Assembly: GCA_900544455.1 (NCBI GenBank)
Contig: UQVJ01000043.1
Span: forward strand, 1 to 14,030
DNA from: an uncultured Eggerthella sp.
GTDB lineage: Bacteria > Actinomycetota > Coriobacteriia > Coriobacteriales > Eggerthellaceae
Direction of reading: 5' to 3'
DNA length: 14,030 nt
The notes under the pieces were generated by a model. It had not been told where the DNA came from. It searched no databases and worked only from the letters and a program-made list of their open reading frames with translations. The translations under genes were made by a program, and so were the position numbers. Below, piece by piece: positions 7,309-14,030 of the stretch (within the stretch, counting starts at the first letter, position 1; each line of letters begins with the position of its first letter).

Positions 7309-7339
7309 AAAAAATAAGCCACCCTTATTTGGATGGCTC
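7309..7339 (-). terminator. Rho-independent terminator of the pyrimidine operon
   Basis: Read on the - strand, AGCCATCC pairs with GGGTGGCT (7331-7338 with 7317-7324, one G-U pair) around a six-base loop and is followed by TATTTTTT. It begins about 22 bases after the stop of the PyrE-like gene, marking that gene as the last of the operon. Confidence 0.85.
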
Positions 7340-7360
7340 AATAAAAAACAAACCGGAGAA

Positions 7361-7816
7361 CTACAAAAGACTATGGAAGGCACAGCTGTGATCGATATGG
7401 GATTCAGAACCAGTCAATGAAAGAATAGCTACAACCTTGACACCTTCCGCTTGAGCGAGAGACACAAGTGCGTTTGCCTTTTCTTCCGAATAGGAATCCA
7501 ACACAAGGATAGTTTTCTCGTTCTTCTTGACCTCAACTCCGGCAGGAAGTTCGAATGTGCCATCCTCCCCAGGCTGAGCGCTAACAAATCGCATCCACGC
7601 AGCAAGCGCAACTGAATACCCGAAATATGATTCAACGCCCTCAGGAGCAATAACCAATTCGGGCTTACTATCACGGTCAACCTGCTGCAACAACTCTACC
7701 GCAAGACGATTTAGCACAATAGGATCCTGCATCAATGCGACAGAATCGAGTGAATCGTCGTCATCAACGAATGCGTCCATCTTATTCAAAAGATCTTTTA
7801 TTTCTGCAATCTCCAT
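7361..7816 (-). CDS. PyrE-like protein lacking the PRPP-binding motif (probable pseudoenzyme)
   Basis: The 151-residue product follows the pattern of orotate phosphoribosyltransferase without its catalytic residues. KPELVIAPEGVESYFGYSVA (51-70) lies where PyrE has a GPALGG-type strand and helix. PAGVEVKKNEKTILVLDSYS (91-110) lies where PyrE has the R-x-G-F-x-I-x-P-G-E-x-V-L-V-V-E-D segment, and GVKVVAILSLTG matches the next strand. The PRPP motif E/D-D-x-x-T-T-G-G-S is replaced by DSYSEEKAN (107-115). The basic catalytic-loop residues and the N-terminal S-G-x-x-S segment are also absent. It starts three bases after the pyrF stop, with AAGGAG nine bases before the ATG, and ends at the operon terminator, so it is expressed with the pathway. 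The frame is intact, which argues against a decaying pseudogene. The PyrE relationship comes from eye alignment. A regulatory or partner role is inference; another PRTase-fold protein is possible. Confidence 0.65.
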   Translation of the reverse strand: MEIAEIKDLLNKMDAFVDDDDSLDSVALMQDPIVLNRLAVELLQQVDRDSKPELVIAPEGVESYFGYSVALAAWMRFVSAQPGEDGTFELPAGVEVKKNEKTILVLDSYSEEKANALVSLAQAEGVKVVAILSLTGSESHIDHSCAFHSLL

Positions 7817-7819
7817 GGG

Positions 7820-8536
7820 TTAAAGCTCCTTCGCAATTGCCTCAAATGCCGCTGCGGGATCGTCGCTTTCGGTAATAGGGCGACCAACGACAATATGCGA
7901 TGCACCATTATCGAAAGCCTGACGCGGAGTGGCGACACGGGTTTGATCACCCATAGCAGAACCAGCAGGACGAACACCTGGGGTAACGATAAATGAATCT
8001 GGACCCAGAATCTCACGCAACATAGACGCTTCCTGAGGTGAAGCCACAACACCAGACAGTCCAGCCTGCTTCGCCTGCCGAGCAAGCTCAGCAACCTGAT
8101 CGACAACAGGTCGATTAACGCCTGTTGCGCTCAAATCTTCAGCACTCATGCTGGTAAGAACGGTAATGCCAAGAGAAATAGGCTCTTCTTCAACCCAACG
8201 AGCATCAGCTAAGCCCTCTTTTGCCGCCTCCATCATCTTAATTCCACCAACTGCATGCATAGTGAGCATGTCAGCACCAGCTTCGGCAGCTGCCTTAGCG
8301 GCACCTTTAACCTGATGGGGAATATCATGGAATTTCAAATCAAGAAAGACTTTAAAGCCGCGTTTTTGCAAGGCGTTTATGAAGTACGGACCTTCCTGAT
8401 AAAACAAGGTCATACCAACTTTGAGCCACTTAGCCTTACCAGCAAGAATATCAGCTAATTCGAGAGCTCGACTACGATCGCAATCAAGCGCAACGATAAC
8501 GCGATCCTTGCGGGGCACACTATTGAAATCTAGCAT
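7820..8536 (-). CDS. pyrF: Orotidine 5'-phosphate decarboxylase
   Basis: PyrF removes CO2 from OMP to give UMP, the last step of de novo pyrimidine synthesis. The 238-residue protein is a group I enzyme of normal length. The catalytic residues are visible: Lys39 in KWLKVG, and Asp66, Lys68 and Asp71 in FLDLKFHDIP. The phosphate-binding end of the TIM barrel shows VTPGVRPAG and HIVVGRPIT. The start ATG overlaps the pyrD stop by seven bases (ATGCTAG), so the genes are coupled. There is no sign of truncation. Confidence 0.96.
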   Translation of the reverse strand: MLDFNSVPRKDRVIVALDCDRSRALELADILAGKAKWLKVGMTLFYQEGPYFINALQKRGFKVFLDLKFHDIPHQVKGAAKAAAEAGADMLTMHAVGGIKMMEAAKEGLADARWVEEEPISLGITVLTSMSAEDLSATGVNRPVVDQVAELARQAKQAGLSGVVASPQEASMLREILGPDSFIVTPGVRPAGSAMGDQTRVATPRQAFDNGASHIVVGRPITESDDPAAAFEAIAKEL

Positions 8537-9444
8537 TCGAGTGCTCCAATCAACTCATTAACATCAGAAACGCCCATATCAATGCAGTATTGCTCTATAC
8601 CAGAGATTACCTCAAGCGTTGATTTGGGATTAGCGAAATTAGCAGTACCGACCGCAACAGCGGTGGCACCCGCAAGCATGAATTCAACAGCATCGGTGCC
8701 CGAGGAAATTCCGCCCATTCCCAAAATAGGAACCTTTACAGCATTGTGAACCTGCCAAACCATGCGCAATGCAACAGGTTTGACTGCGGGACCCGAAAGG
8801 CCACCGACAACGCGAGCAAGAACGGGCTTTTTGCACCGTACATCAATCGCCATGCCCAACAAGGTGTTGATAAGCGAAATGGCATCGGCTCCAGACGATT
8901 CAGCTGCTTTGGCGATTTCCGCAATATCGGTTACGTTTGGAGTCAATTTCACAAACATTGGGCGCTTTGTTTTAGCGCGACATGCGGAAACTACCTCTTC
9001 GACCATCTTTGGGTCAGTACCAAAAGTCAAACCACCGGAATCCACATTTGGGCACGAAATGTTTACCTCGTATGCATCGACGTCAGAAGTCTCTTCGAGC
9101 GACTCTATGACAGAAACATACTCGGGGACGCTATGGCCAGAAACATTCACGATAATGGTTGCGTCATTTTGACGAAGCCAGGGCAAATCACGATCTTTCA
9201 AAACTTCAACGCCGGGATTCTGAAGACCAATGGAATTCAACATGCCACTTGGAGTCTCAGCGATACGGGGAGCATCGTTACCAGCCCACCCATTCAACGA
9301 AACACCTTTAGTAGTTACAGCACCAAGTAATGCAGGATCAACAAATGCTGAGTACTCACGTCCCGATGCATATGTTCCAGAGGCGGTGGTTACGGGATTT
9401 TTCATAGGTAATCCGCCGAGGTTAACGGAAAGAGAGACTGCCAT
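8530..9444 (-). CDS. pyrD: Dihydroorotate dehydrogenase, class 1B catalytic subunit
   Basis: PyrD oxidises dihydroorotate to orotate with FMN in the cytoplasm. The 304-residue TIM-barrel protein shows Lys47 in VTTKG, the substrate loop MLNSIGLQNPG (68-78), and the catalytic-base Cys131 in NISCPNV, which marks class 1 and not the membrane class 2 enzyme. Lys166 in FVKLTPN and the FMN phosphate site GMGGISSG and AVAVGTANF follow. The adjacent pyrK makes this the heterotetrameric, NAD-linked class 1B type. A TTG two codons earlier would open the frame, but the ATG at 9444 shares a base with the pyrK stop (TAATG) and has AGGTGG seven bases upstream. Confidence 0.95.
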   Translation of the reverse strand: MAVSLSVNLGGLPMKNPVTTASGTYASGREYSAFVDPALLGAVTTKGVSLNGWAGNDAPRIAETPSGMLNSIGLQNPGVEVLKDRDLPWLRQNDATIIVNVSGHSVPEYVSVIESLEETSDVDAYEVNISCPNVDSGGLTFGTDPKMVEEVVSACRAKTKRPMFVKLTPNVTDIAEIAKAAESSGADAISLINTLLGMAIDVRCKKPVLARVVGGLSGPAVKPVALRMVWQVHNAVKVPILGMGGISSGTDAVEFMLAGATAVAVGTANFANPKSTLEVISGIEQYCIDMGVSDVNELIGALEC

Positions 9445-10226
9445 TACCAAACCACCTCACTTGCATTAAAAACAGGGCCGTCAACGCAGGAACGCTTCCT
9501 TCCCTGTTTGGTTTCAACTATGCATGAAAGGCAAGCGCCGATGCCACATGCCATACGCTTCTCAAGGGAAACATACGTTGGAATACCGGCATTAAGTGTC
9601 AGGTCTGAAACGATACGCATCATAGGCTCAGGACCGCAACAAGCAACATAATTAAATTGCTTATCAGAAATCCGTTCCGCGACCACGTCGGTCACAAAGC
9701 CAGCATGCCCACGTGATCCGTCGTCAGTAGCCAAGTGGGGCTCGTGGCCAAGAAGCTCTGAATACTTCGATTCGCAAACCAGGGCTTTATCGGTTTGGGC
9801 ACCCATAACAACCTCAACCTCAACGCCGGAAGCAACAAGCTCCTGTGCGTGAAGGAACAGAGGCGCAGCCCCTACGCCACCAGCCACCAAAAGCGCCGAA
9901 GAAACACCTTCGGGAGCGTTCCATCCATGACCAATGGGACCCATCAAGTCAACAGCCGTGCCAGGCTTGATCGTTGTCAGGTGCTTGCTGCCAAAACCAA
10001 CAACCTGGTAAAGGATAGTTATGACGCTACCGTTTTCGCTCACATAGAAAACGGAAAAGGGACGACGAAGTATATGACCCTCCATCCCAGGAATAAGCAT
10101 ATGAACAAACTGGCCGGGCATAAGGTCGACGCCAAGAGCGTCGACCTTGATATCGATAAGCCAGAGCCTATCAAACAACTGCCTATTGGAAACCACAACT
10201 CCAGTCTTGTCTAAAATGTCAGCCAT
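9444..10226 (-). CDS. pyrK: Dihydroorotate dehydrogenase electron-transfer subunit
   Basis: PyrK carries FAD and a 2Fe-2S cluster and passes electrons from PyrD to NAD+. The 260-residue protein has the ferredoxin-reductase layout: FAD-binding RRPFSV (54-59), the nucleotide-binding GGVGAAP (116-122), and a cluster motif near the C-terminus with Cys227, Cys232, Cys235 and Cys247 (CGIGACLSC, then C after eleven residues), the usual PyrK spacing. The open frame extends 47 codons upstream into carB, but those residues are an out-of-frame reading of carB. MADILDKTG, with AAAGG eight bases upstream and a five-base gap to the carB stop, is the expected start. An NAD-linked system fits an anaerobic or facultative host. 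Confidence 0.95.
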   Translation of the reverse strand: MADILDKTGVVVSNRQLFDRLWLIDIKVDALGVDLMPGQFVHMLIPGMEGHILRRPFSVFYVSENGSVITILYQVVGFGSKHLTTIKPGTAVDLMGPIGHGWNAPEGVSSALLVAGGVGAAPLFLHAQELVASGVEVEVVMGAQTDKALVCESKYSELLGHEPHLATDDGSRGHAGFVTDVVAERISDKQFNYVACCGPEPMMRIVSDLTLNAGIPTYVSLEKRMACGIGACLSCIVETKQGRKRSCVDGPVFNASEVVW

Positions 10227-10231
10227 AAAGG

Positions 10232-13200
10232 CTACCTTTCTTCCCACTGCTCGAGATCCTGCAAGGCAATAACAGGCAGGTTCTGCTCGCGCAGGTTCTC
10301 GATGGCGGAAACAAACGCCTGAGCCCCAGCCAACGTGGTTACATAGCAAAGGTTCTGACGAACGCACATAGTACGAAGCTGATAGCCGTCACCACGCGTT
10401 TCCTGACCAAACGGCGTATTGATAACCAGATCAATCTCACCGTCCATAATCTTAGTGCCGATATTCGGCTCTTCGGAGCCAATACGACCAATAACTTCGC
10501 AAGGAATGCTTGCAGCGGTAAGGGCGCGACAAGTACCTTCGGTGCACAGGAGCTTAAAGCCCATGCGGGAAAGATCACGAGCCAAAGGAAGGATCGCACG
10601 CTTGTCGCGATCGCATACCGAAACGAAGCAAGTCCCGCCCGTCGGAAGCTCCATTGAAGCAGCTGCCTGAGTTTTCGCGTAAGCCGAGGGGAAGTTATTG
10701 GCGATGCCCATCACCTCACCGGTTGACTTCATTTCAGGTCCAAGGATTACATCGGCGCCAGGGAAACGGCCAAACGGCATAACAGCTTCCTTTACGCAGA
10801 AGTGAGTCTGGCGACGCTCGTCATCGGGAAGGCCGAAAGAGGCAATCTTCTCGCCGGCCATGATTCGAGCAGCGAGCTTTGCCAAAGGCACACCCGTAGC
10901 CTTCGAAACGAAAGGCACGGTGCGAGATGCGCGAGGATTGGCCTCGATAACGTAAACAACAGCGTCTTTGATCGCGAACTGAATATTGATAAGACCCACT
11001 ACGCCCAAGCGCTTAGCCAATCGACGCGTAATGTTGCGAAGCTGAGAAACCTGAGCCTCAGAAAGCGTGAAAGGAGGAATGCAGCAAGCAGAGTCACCGG
11101 AGTGTACACCCGCTTCTTCAATGTGTTCAAGCACGCCACCAATGTAGACATCCTCGCCATCGCACAATGCATCAACGTCACTCTCGATAGCGCCTTCGAG
11201 GAATCGGTCAAGATAAACCGGATGATCCGGGGTAATACGGGCAGCTTCTGCCATGTACTTCTCAAGGTACTGAGCATCGTAAGCAATAACCATGCCGCGA
11301 CCGCCGAGAACATAGCTAGGACGGACAAGCAGAGGGAACCCAATGCGATCGGCAACCTGGCAAGCTTCCTCGAAAGAAGAAGCCATACCCGCAGCAGGAT
11401 AAGTGATAGAAAGCTCATCCAGAATCTCGGAGAAACGATCACGGTCTTCAGCGAGATCGATAGCCTCGGGCTTAGTGCCCATAATATGAACACCAGAGTC
11501 CTGAAGGGCACGAGCGAGCTTCAACGGCGTTTGTCCACCAAGGGTAACCACTACCCCTTCAGGCTGCTCAACGTCGACAATGTCCATTACGTCTTCGTAG
11601 GTCAAAGGCTCGAAATACAGGCGATCGGACGTATCGTAATCGGTAGACACGGTTTCAGGGTTGCAATTCACCATGATGGTTTCATAGCCAGCATCATGCA
11701 ATGCATAGCTTGCATGAACACAGCAATAGTCGAACTCAATACCCTGACCAATGCGGTTAGGCCCAGCGCCCAGAATCATAGCGCGCTTCTTACCGGAGGG
11801 GCGAACCTCAGAATTGCCCAGCTCGTATGTCTTGTAGTGATACTCGGTAAGGCTCTCGAACTCGGCAGCGCAAGTGTCAACCGTCTTAAAGACGGGAACA
11901 ACGCCCAGCTCTTTACGACGAGCACGCACCGTAAGCTCGTCAGACCCCGTCAGGTAAGCAATCTGATCATCTGAAAGGCCAAACTGCTTAGCCGTAAGCA
12001 TATCTTCGGCTGAAAGCTCATCAAGCGTGCACTCGGCAACTGCGCGCTCGACCATGACAATGTCACGGATACGATTCAGGAACCAGCGATCTATCTTGTT
12101 AGCATCAAAGACCTGATCTACCGTCCAGCCACGACGGAACGCTTCAGCAACATAGAACACACGGTCTTCGGTGGGACGACCGACAAATTCGGCAAAATGC
12201 TCCTCGTCAAAGGAATCCTTACCGTCGCCGCCCAGGCCATAGCGACCGTTCTCGAGAGAGCGCATTGCCTTACCGAAAGCCTCTTCGAATGTACGACCGA
12301 TCGCCATAATCTCGCCAACGGCCTTCATGCGAGTCGAAAGCGTAGTGTCAGTGCCCTTGAACTTCTCAAATGCAAAACGGGGCACCTTGACAACGCAATA
12401 GTCGATAGTCGGCTCGAAGCAAGCGGGAGTTGCCTTTGTAATGTCGTTGGTGATCTCATCAAGCGTATAACCTACAGCAAGCTTAGCGGCAGCCTTAGCG
12501 ATCGGGAAGCCGGTAGCCTTGGACGCCAACGCAGATGAGCGCGAAACACGAGGATTCATCTCAATAACGATAAGGCGACCGTTTTCAGGATTCAGCGCAA
12601 ATTGAACGTTAGAGCCACCCGTTTCAACGCCGATCTTCTCGAGAATCGCCAGAGAGGCAACACGCATGCGCTGGTATTCAACATCGGAGAGAGTCTGAGC
12701 AGGCGCAACAGTAATGGAATCACCTGTATGAACACCCATAGGATCGAGGTTTTCAATCGAGCAGATAATGATGCCATTACCCGCGCGATCGCGCATAACC
12801 TCCATCTCATATTCTTTCCAACCCTCGATACTCTCTTCAACGAGAACCTCAGTAACAGGAGAAAGGTCAAGGCCCTGAGAAACAATGAGTTTAAGCTCTT
12901 CCTCGTTGTGGGCAATACCGCCACCAGCACCGCCAAGGGTAAAAGAAGGGCGGATTACCATGGGATACCCGAGTTTATCGGCAAGCCCAAGAGCATCATC
13001 AACGGAGTAAGCGTAGCCACTACGGGCAACTTCCAAGCCGATTTCAGCCATCGCCTCATTAAACTGCTTGCGATCCTCACCGCGCTCAATAGCCGCAAGA
13101 TCACAGCCGATCATCTCGACACCGAACTTGTCCAAAACACCGCTCTTGGCAAGCTCAACGGCAGCGTTTAGAGCGGTCTGACCACCCAGAGTTGGCAACA

Positions 13201-13456
13201 AGGCATCAGGGCGCTCTTTTTCGATAATCTTCTCGATAAATTCCTTGGTGATAGGTTCAACATAGGTGCGATCGACCAGCTGGGGGTCGGTCATGATGGT
13301 GGCTGGATTGGAATTAACCAAAACAACCTCATAGCCATCTTCCTTCAGGACTTTGCATGCCTGGGCTCCAGAATAGTCGAACTCGCATGCCTGGCCAATC
13401 ACGATCGGACCCGACCCAATTACGAGAATGCGCTTGATGTCGGTACGCTTAGGCAT
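10232..13456 (-). CDS. carB: Carbamoyl-phosphate synthase, large subunit
   Basis: CarB makes carbamoyl phosphate from bicarbonate, ATP and ammonia delivered by CarA, for pyrimidines and arginine. The 1074-residue length equals that of the family. The two homologous halves each begin with a Rossmann-type motif: GSGPIVIGQACEFDYSG (14-30) and GAGPNRIGQGIEFDY in the middle of the protein. ATP-grasp signatures occur in both halves (VIRPSFTLGGAGGG; LVRPSYVLGGRGM), each with a metal-binding EANPRASR or EMNPRVSR stretch. The C-terminal MGS-like domain has TEGT and VINTPFG, matching the IMP/UMP effector site. The frame runs 20 codons upstream of the chosen ATG, but MPKRTDIKRILVIG is the conserved N-terminus and AAGGAG lies six bases upstream. 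The start overlaps the carA end by eight bases. Confidence 0.97.
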   Translation of the reverse strand: MPKRTDIKRILVIGSGPIVIGQACEFDYSGAQACKVLKEDGYEVVLVNSNPATIMTDPQLVDRTYVEPITKEFIEKIIEKERPDALLPTLGGQTALNAAVELAKSGVLDKFGVEMIGCDLAAIERGEDRKQFNEAMAEIGLEVARSGYAYSVDDALGLADKLGYPMVIRPSFTLGGAGGGIAHNEEELKLIVSQGLDLSPVTEVLVEESIEGWKEYEMEVMRDRAGNGIIICSIENLDPMGVHTGDSITVAPAQTLSDVEYQRMRVASLAILEKIGVETGGSNVQFALNPENGRLIVIEMNPRVSRSSALASKATGFPIAKAAAKLAVGYTLDEITNDITKATPACFEPTIDYCVVKVPRFAFEKFKGTDTTLSTRMKAVGEIMAIGRTFEEAFGKAMRSLENGRYGLGGDGKDSFDEEHFAEFVGRPTEDRVFYVAEAFRRGWTVDQVFDANKIDRWFLNRIRDIVMVERAVAECTLDELSAEDMLTAKQFGLSDDQIAYLTGSDELTVRARRKELGVVPVFKTVDTCAAEFESLTEYHYKTYELGNSEVRPSGKKRAMILGAGPNRIGQGIEFDYCCVHASYALHDAGYETIMVNCNPETVSTDYDTSDRLYFEPLTYEDVMDIVDVEQPEGVVVTLGGQTPLKLARALQDSGVHIMGTKPEAIDLAEDRDRFSEILDELSITYPAAGMASSFEEACQVADRIGFPLLVRPSYVLGGRGMVIAYDAQYLEKYMAEAARITPDHPVYLDRFLEGAIESDVDALCDGEDVYIGGVLEHIEEAGVHSGDSACCIPPFTLSEAQVSQLRNITRRLAKRLGVVGLINIQFAIKDAVVYVIEANPRASRTVPFVSKATGVPLAKLAARIMAGEKIASFGLPDDERRQTHFCVKEAVMPFGRFPGADVILGPEMKSTGEVMGIANNFPSAYAKTQAAASMELPTGGTCFVSVCDRDKRAILPLARDLSRMGFKLLCTEGTCRALTAASIPCEVIGRIGSEEPNIGTKIMDGEIDLVINTPFGQETRGDGYQLRTMCVRQNLCYVTTLAGAQAFVSAIENLREQNLPVIALQDLEQWEER

Positions 13457-14030
13457 GTGCCTCTCCTTCCTCTGCGCCGAAAACCCAACCAGAAAGACGA
13501 TCGGAGGCGATATCAATGTTCAGATAGTCGGAATCGCCGTCCATAAGACGCGCGAATGCCGTGAATAGATAATGGGCATCGGTCGGGCCCGGGCTTGCTT
13601 CGGGGTGATACTGAACCGAGAACGCCGGTTGATCAAGGAAGGCAATACCCTCTGCCGTACCATCGTTCAGGTTTACGTGGGTAAGCTGAATTTTGCCGAA
13701 ACGATCATTTTGGACAACGGGAGCAACCTTACGCTCCGCCCAGAAGCGCAAGTCCGATACGTGCTCGGCAACCCCATCGGAAAGCTCAGGTACAAGAGGT
13801 CCCAACGTATCGAACAAAAGACCGAAACCATGGTTCTGCGCAGTGATCTCAACACGGCCCGTACGCAAATTCATAACAGGCTGGTTACCACCGCGATGAC
13901 CGAACTTGAGCTTTTCCATCTGGGCACCACTTGCCAAGGAAATCATCTGGTGTCCAAGGCAGATGCCGAAAACGGGAACCTTGCCAATAAGCTTTTCGAC
14001 CTGAAGATAGGTCTCACTCACAGCATCAGG
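13449..14030 (-). CDS. carA: Carbamoyl-phosphate synthase, small (glutaminase) subunit, C-terminal part
   Basis: CarA hydrolyses glutamine and sends ammonia through a tunnel to CarB. The 5' portion is outside the window; 193 residues of the class I glutamine amidotransferase domain remain, and the frame is open to base 14030. The nucleophile is the Cys in GICLGHQM (fragment residue 24). The other triad members are His142 and Glu144 in QYHPEASPGP. Oxyanion and substrate-side motifs FGHRGGNQPV and QNHGFG are present. A GTG at 14021 is internal and should not be taken as the start. After the usual end of the domain there is an extra tail of roughly 25 residues (around SDRLSGWVFGAEEGEAHA) that reaches into carB. 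Identity is certain; full length cannot be judged. Confidence 0.95.
   Translation of the reverse strand, partial: PDAVSETYLQVEKLIGKVPVFGICLGHQMISLASGAQMEKLKFGHRGGNQPVMNLRTGRVEITAQNHGFGLLFDTLGPLVPELSDGVAEHVSDLRFWAERKVAPVVQNDRFGKIQLTHVNLNDGTAEGIAFLDQPAFSVQYHPEASPGPTDAHYLFTAFARLMDGDSDYLNIDIASDRLSGWVFGAEEGEAHA
13463..13468 (-). promoter_or_regulatory. Ribosome binding site of carB inside the end of carA
   Basis: AAGGAG is separated by six bases from the ATG at 13456. It fixes the carB start and lies within the last codons of carA, so translation of the two subunits is probably coupled. Confidence 0.8.

Larger units (their letters stand above)
7078..7360 (-). other. Intergenic regulatory region between the pyr operon and mihF
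   Basis: This is the longest gene-free stretch in the window and is clearly richer in A and T than its surroundings. In transcription order it holds the pyr operon terminator, a 19-bp perfect inverted repeat, about 110 bases of AT-rich sequence that must contain the mihF promoter, a 22-bp palindrome, and a leader hairpin before the mihF SD. One weak promoter candidate is TTGGTC, a 17-base gap and TAGTTT, ending next to the palindrome; I do not call it firmly. No coding sequence is supported. Confidence 0.6.

Noticed and set aside
7211..7420. A 69-codon + strand frame across the intergenic region
   Set aside because: It crosses the inverted repeat and terminator and runs antisense into the PyrE-like gene, with no convincing SD or family pattern.
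7361..7816. Annotating the gene after pyrF simply as pyrE
   Set aside because: The PRPP-binding motif and the other catalytic segments are missing, so the enzyme name would claim an activity the sequence does not support.
10227..10367. Extension of pyrK by 47 residues upstream
   Set aside because: These codons read carB in another frame; the conserved PyrK N-terminus and an SD support the ATG at 10226.
10802..11974. A 390-codon open frame on the + strand opposite carB
   Set aside because: It lies fully antisense to the conserved carB, has no recognisable domain and is basic and low in order. It is a by-product of carB codon use.

Overview
The window looks like chromosomal DNA from an actinobacterium (Actinomycetota) with moderate, not high, GC; the class Coriobacteriia is the best guess. 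This rests on an actinobacterial-type integration host factor (mIHF) directly upstream of gmk and rpoZ, a pyrimidine operon carrying the pyrK electron-transfer subunit next to class 1B pyrD (common in anaerobes), a thiI gene without a rhodanese domain, and the comEA-comEC-holA block facing rpsT. The assignment is inference from gene order and protein features; no database was searched.

Layout: only the 3' end of rpsT (ribosomal protein S20, with an unusual Lys/Ala then Glu/Ala tail) is on the + strand, at 1-341. Everything else is on the - strand and is described in its direction of transcription, from high to low coordinates. (1) Pyrimidine operon: carA (5' part outside the window), carB, pyrK, pyrD, pyrF and a 151-residue PyrE-like protein, closed by a terminator near 7309-7339. 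(2) A 283-base intergenic region (7078-7360) holding that terminator, a 19-bp perfect inverted repeat, a 22-bp operator-like palindrome and a small hairpin in the mihF leader. (3) mihF, gmk, rpoZ and thiI, tightly packed and closed by a terminator at 4638-4662. (4) comEA, comEC and holA, meeting rpsT at a bidirectional terminator (390-419).

Functionally, block 1 makes carbamoyl phosphate and carries out the late steps to UMP. Block 2-3 joins a nucleoid protein and RNA polymerase omega with GMP kinase and tRNA 4-thiouridylation. Block 4 pairs DNA-uptake genes (receptor and channel) with the clamp-loader delta subunit. Start codons were moved downstream of the longest possible ORF for comEA, gmk, mihF, pyrD, pyrK and carB, based on Shine-Dalgarno (SD) position, family N-termini and neighbouring stop codons.

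The most notable item is the gene after pyrF. It keeps the length and hydrophobic pattern of the orotate phosphoribosyltransferase fold but has lost the PRPP-binding motif and the other expected catalytic segments, so it is probably a PyrE-derived pseudoenzyme carried inside the pyrimidine operon. No RNA genes, CRISPR arrays, insertion sequences or prophage genes were seen.
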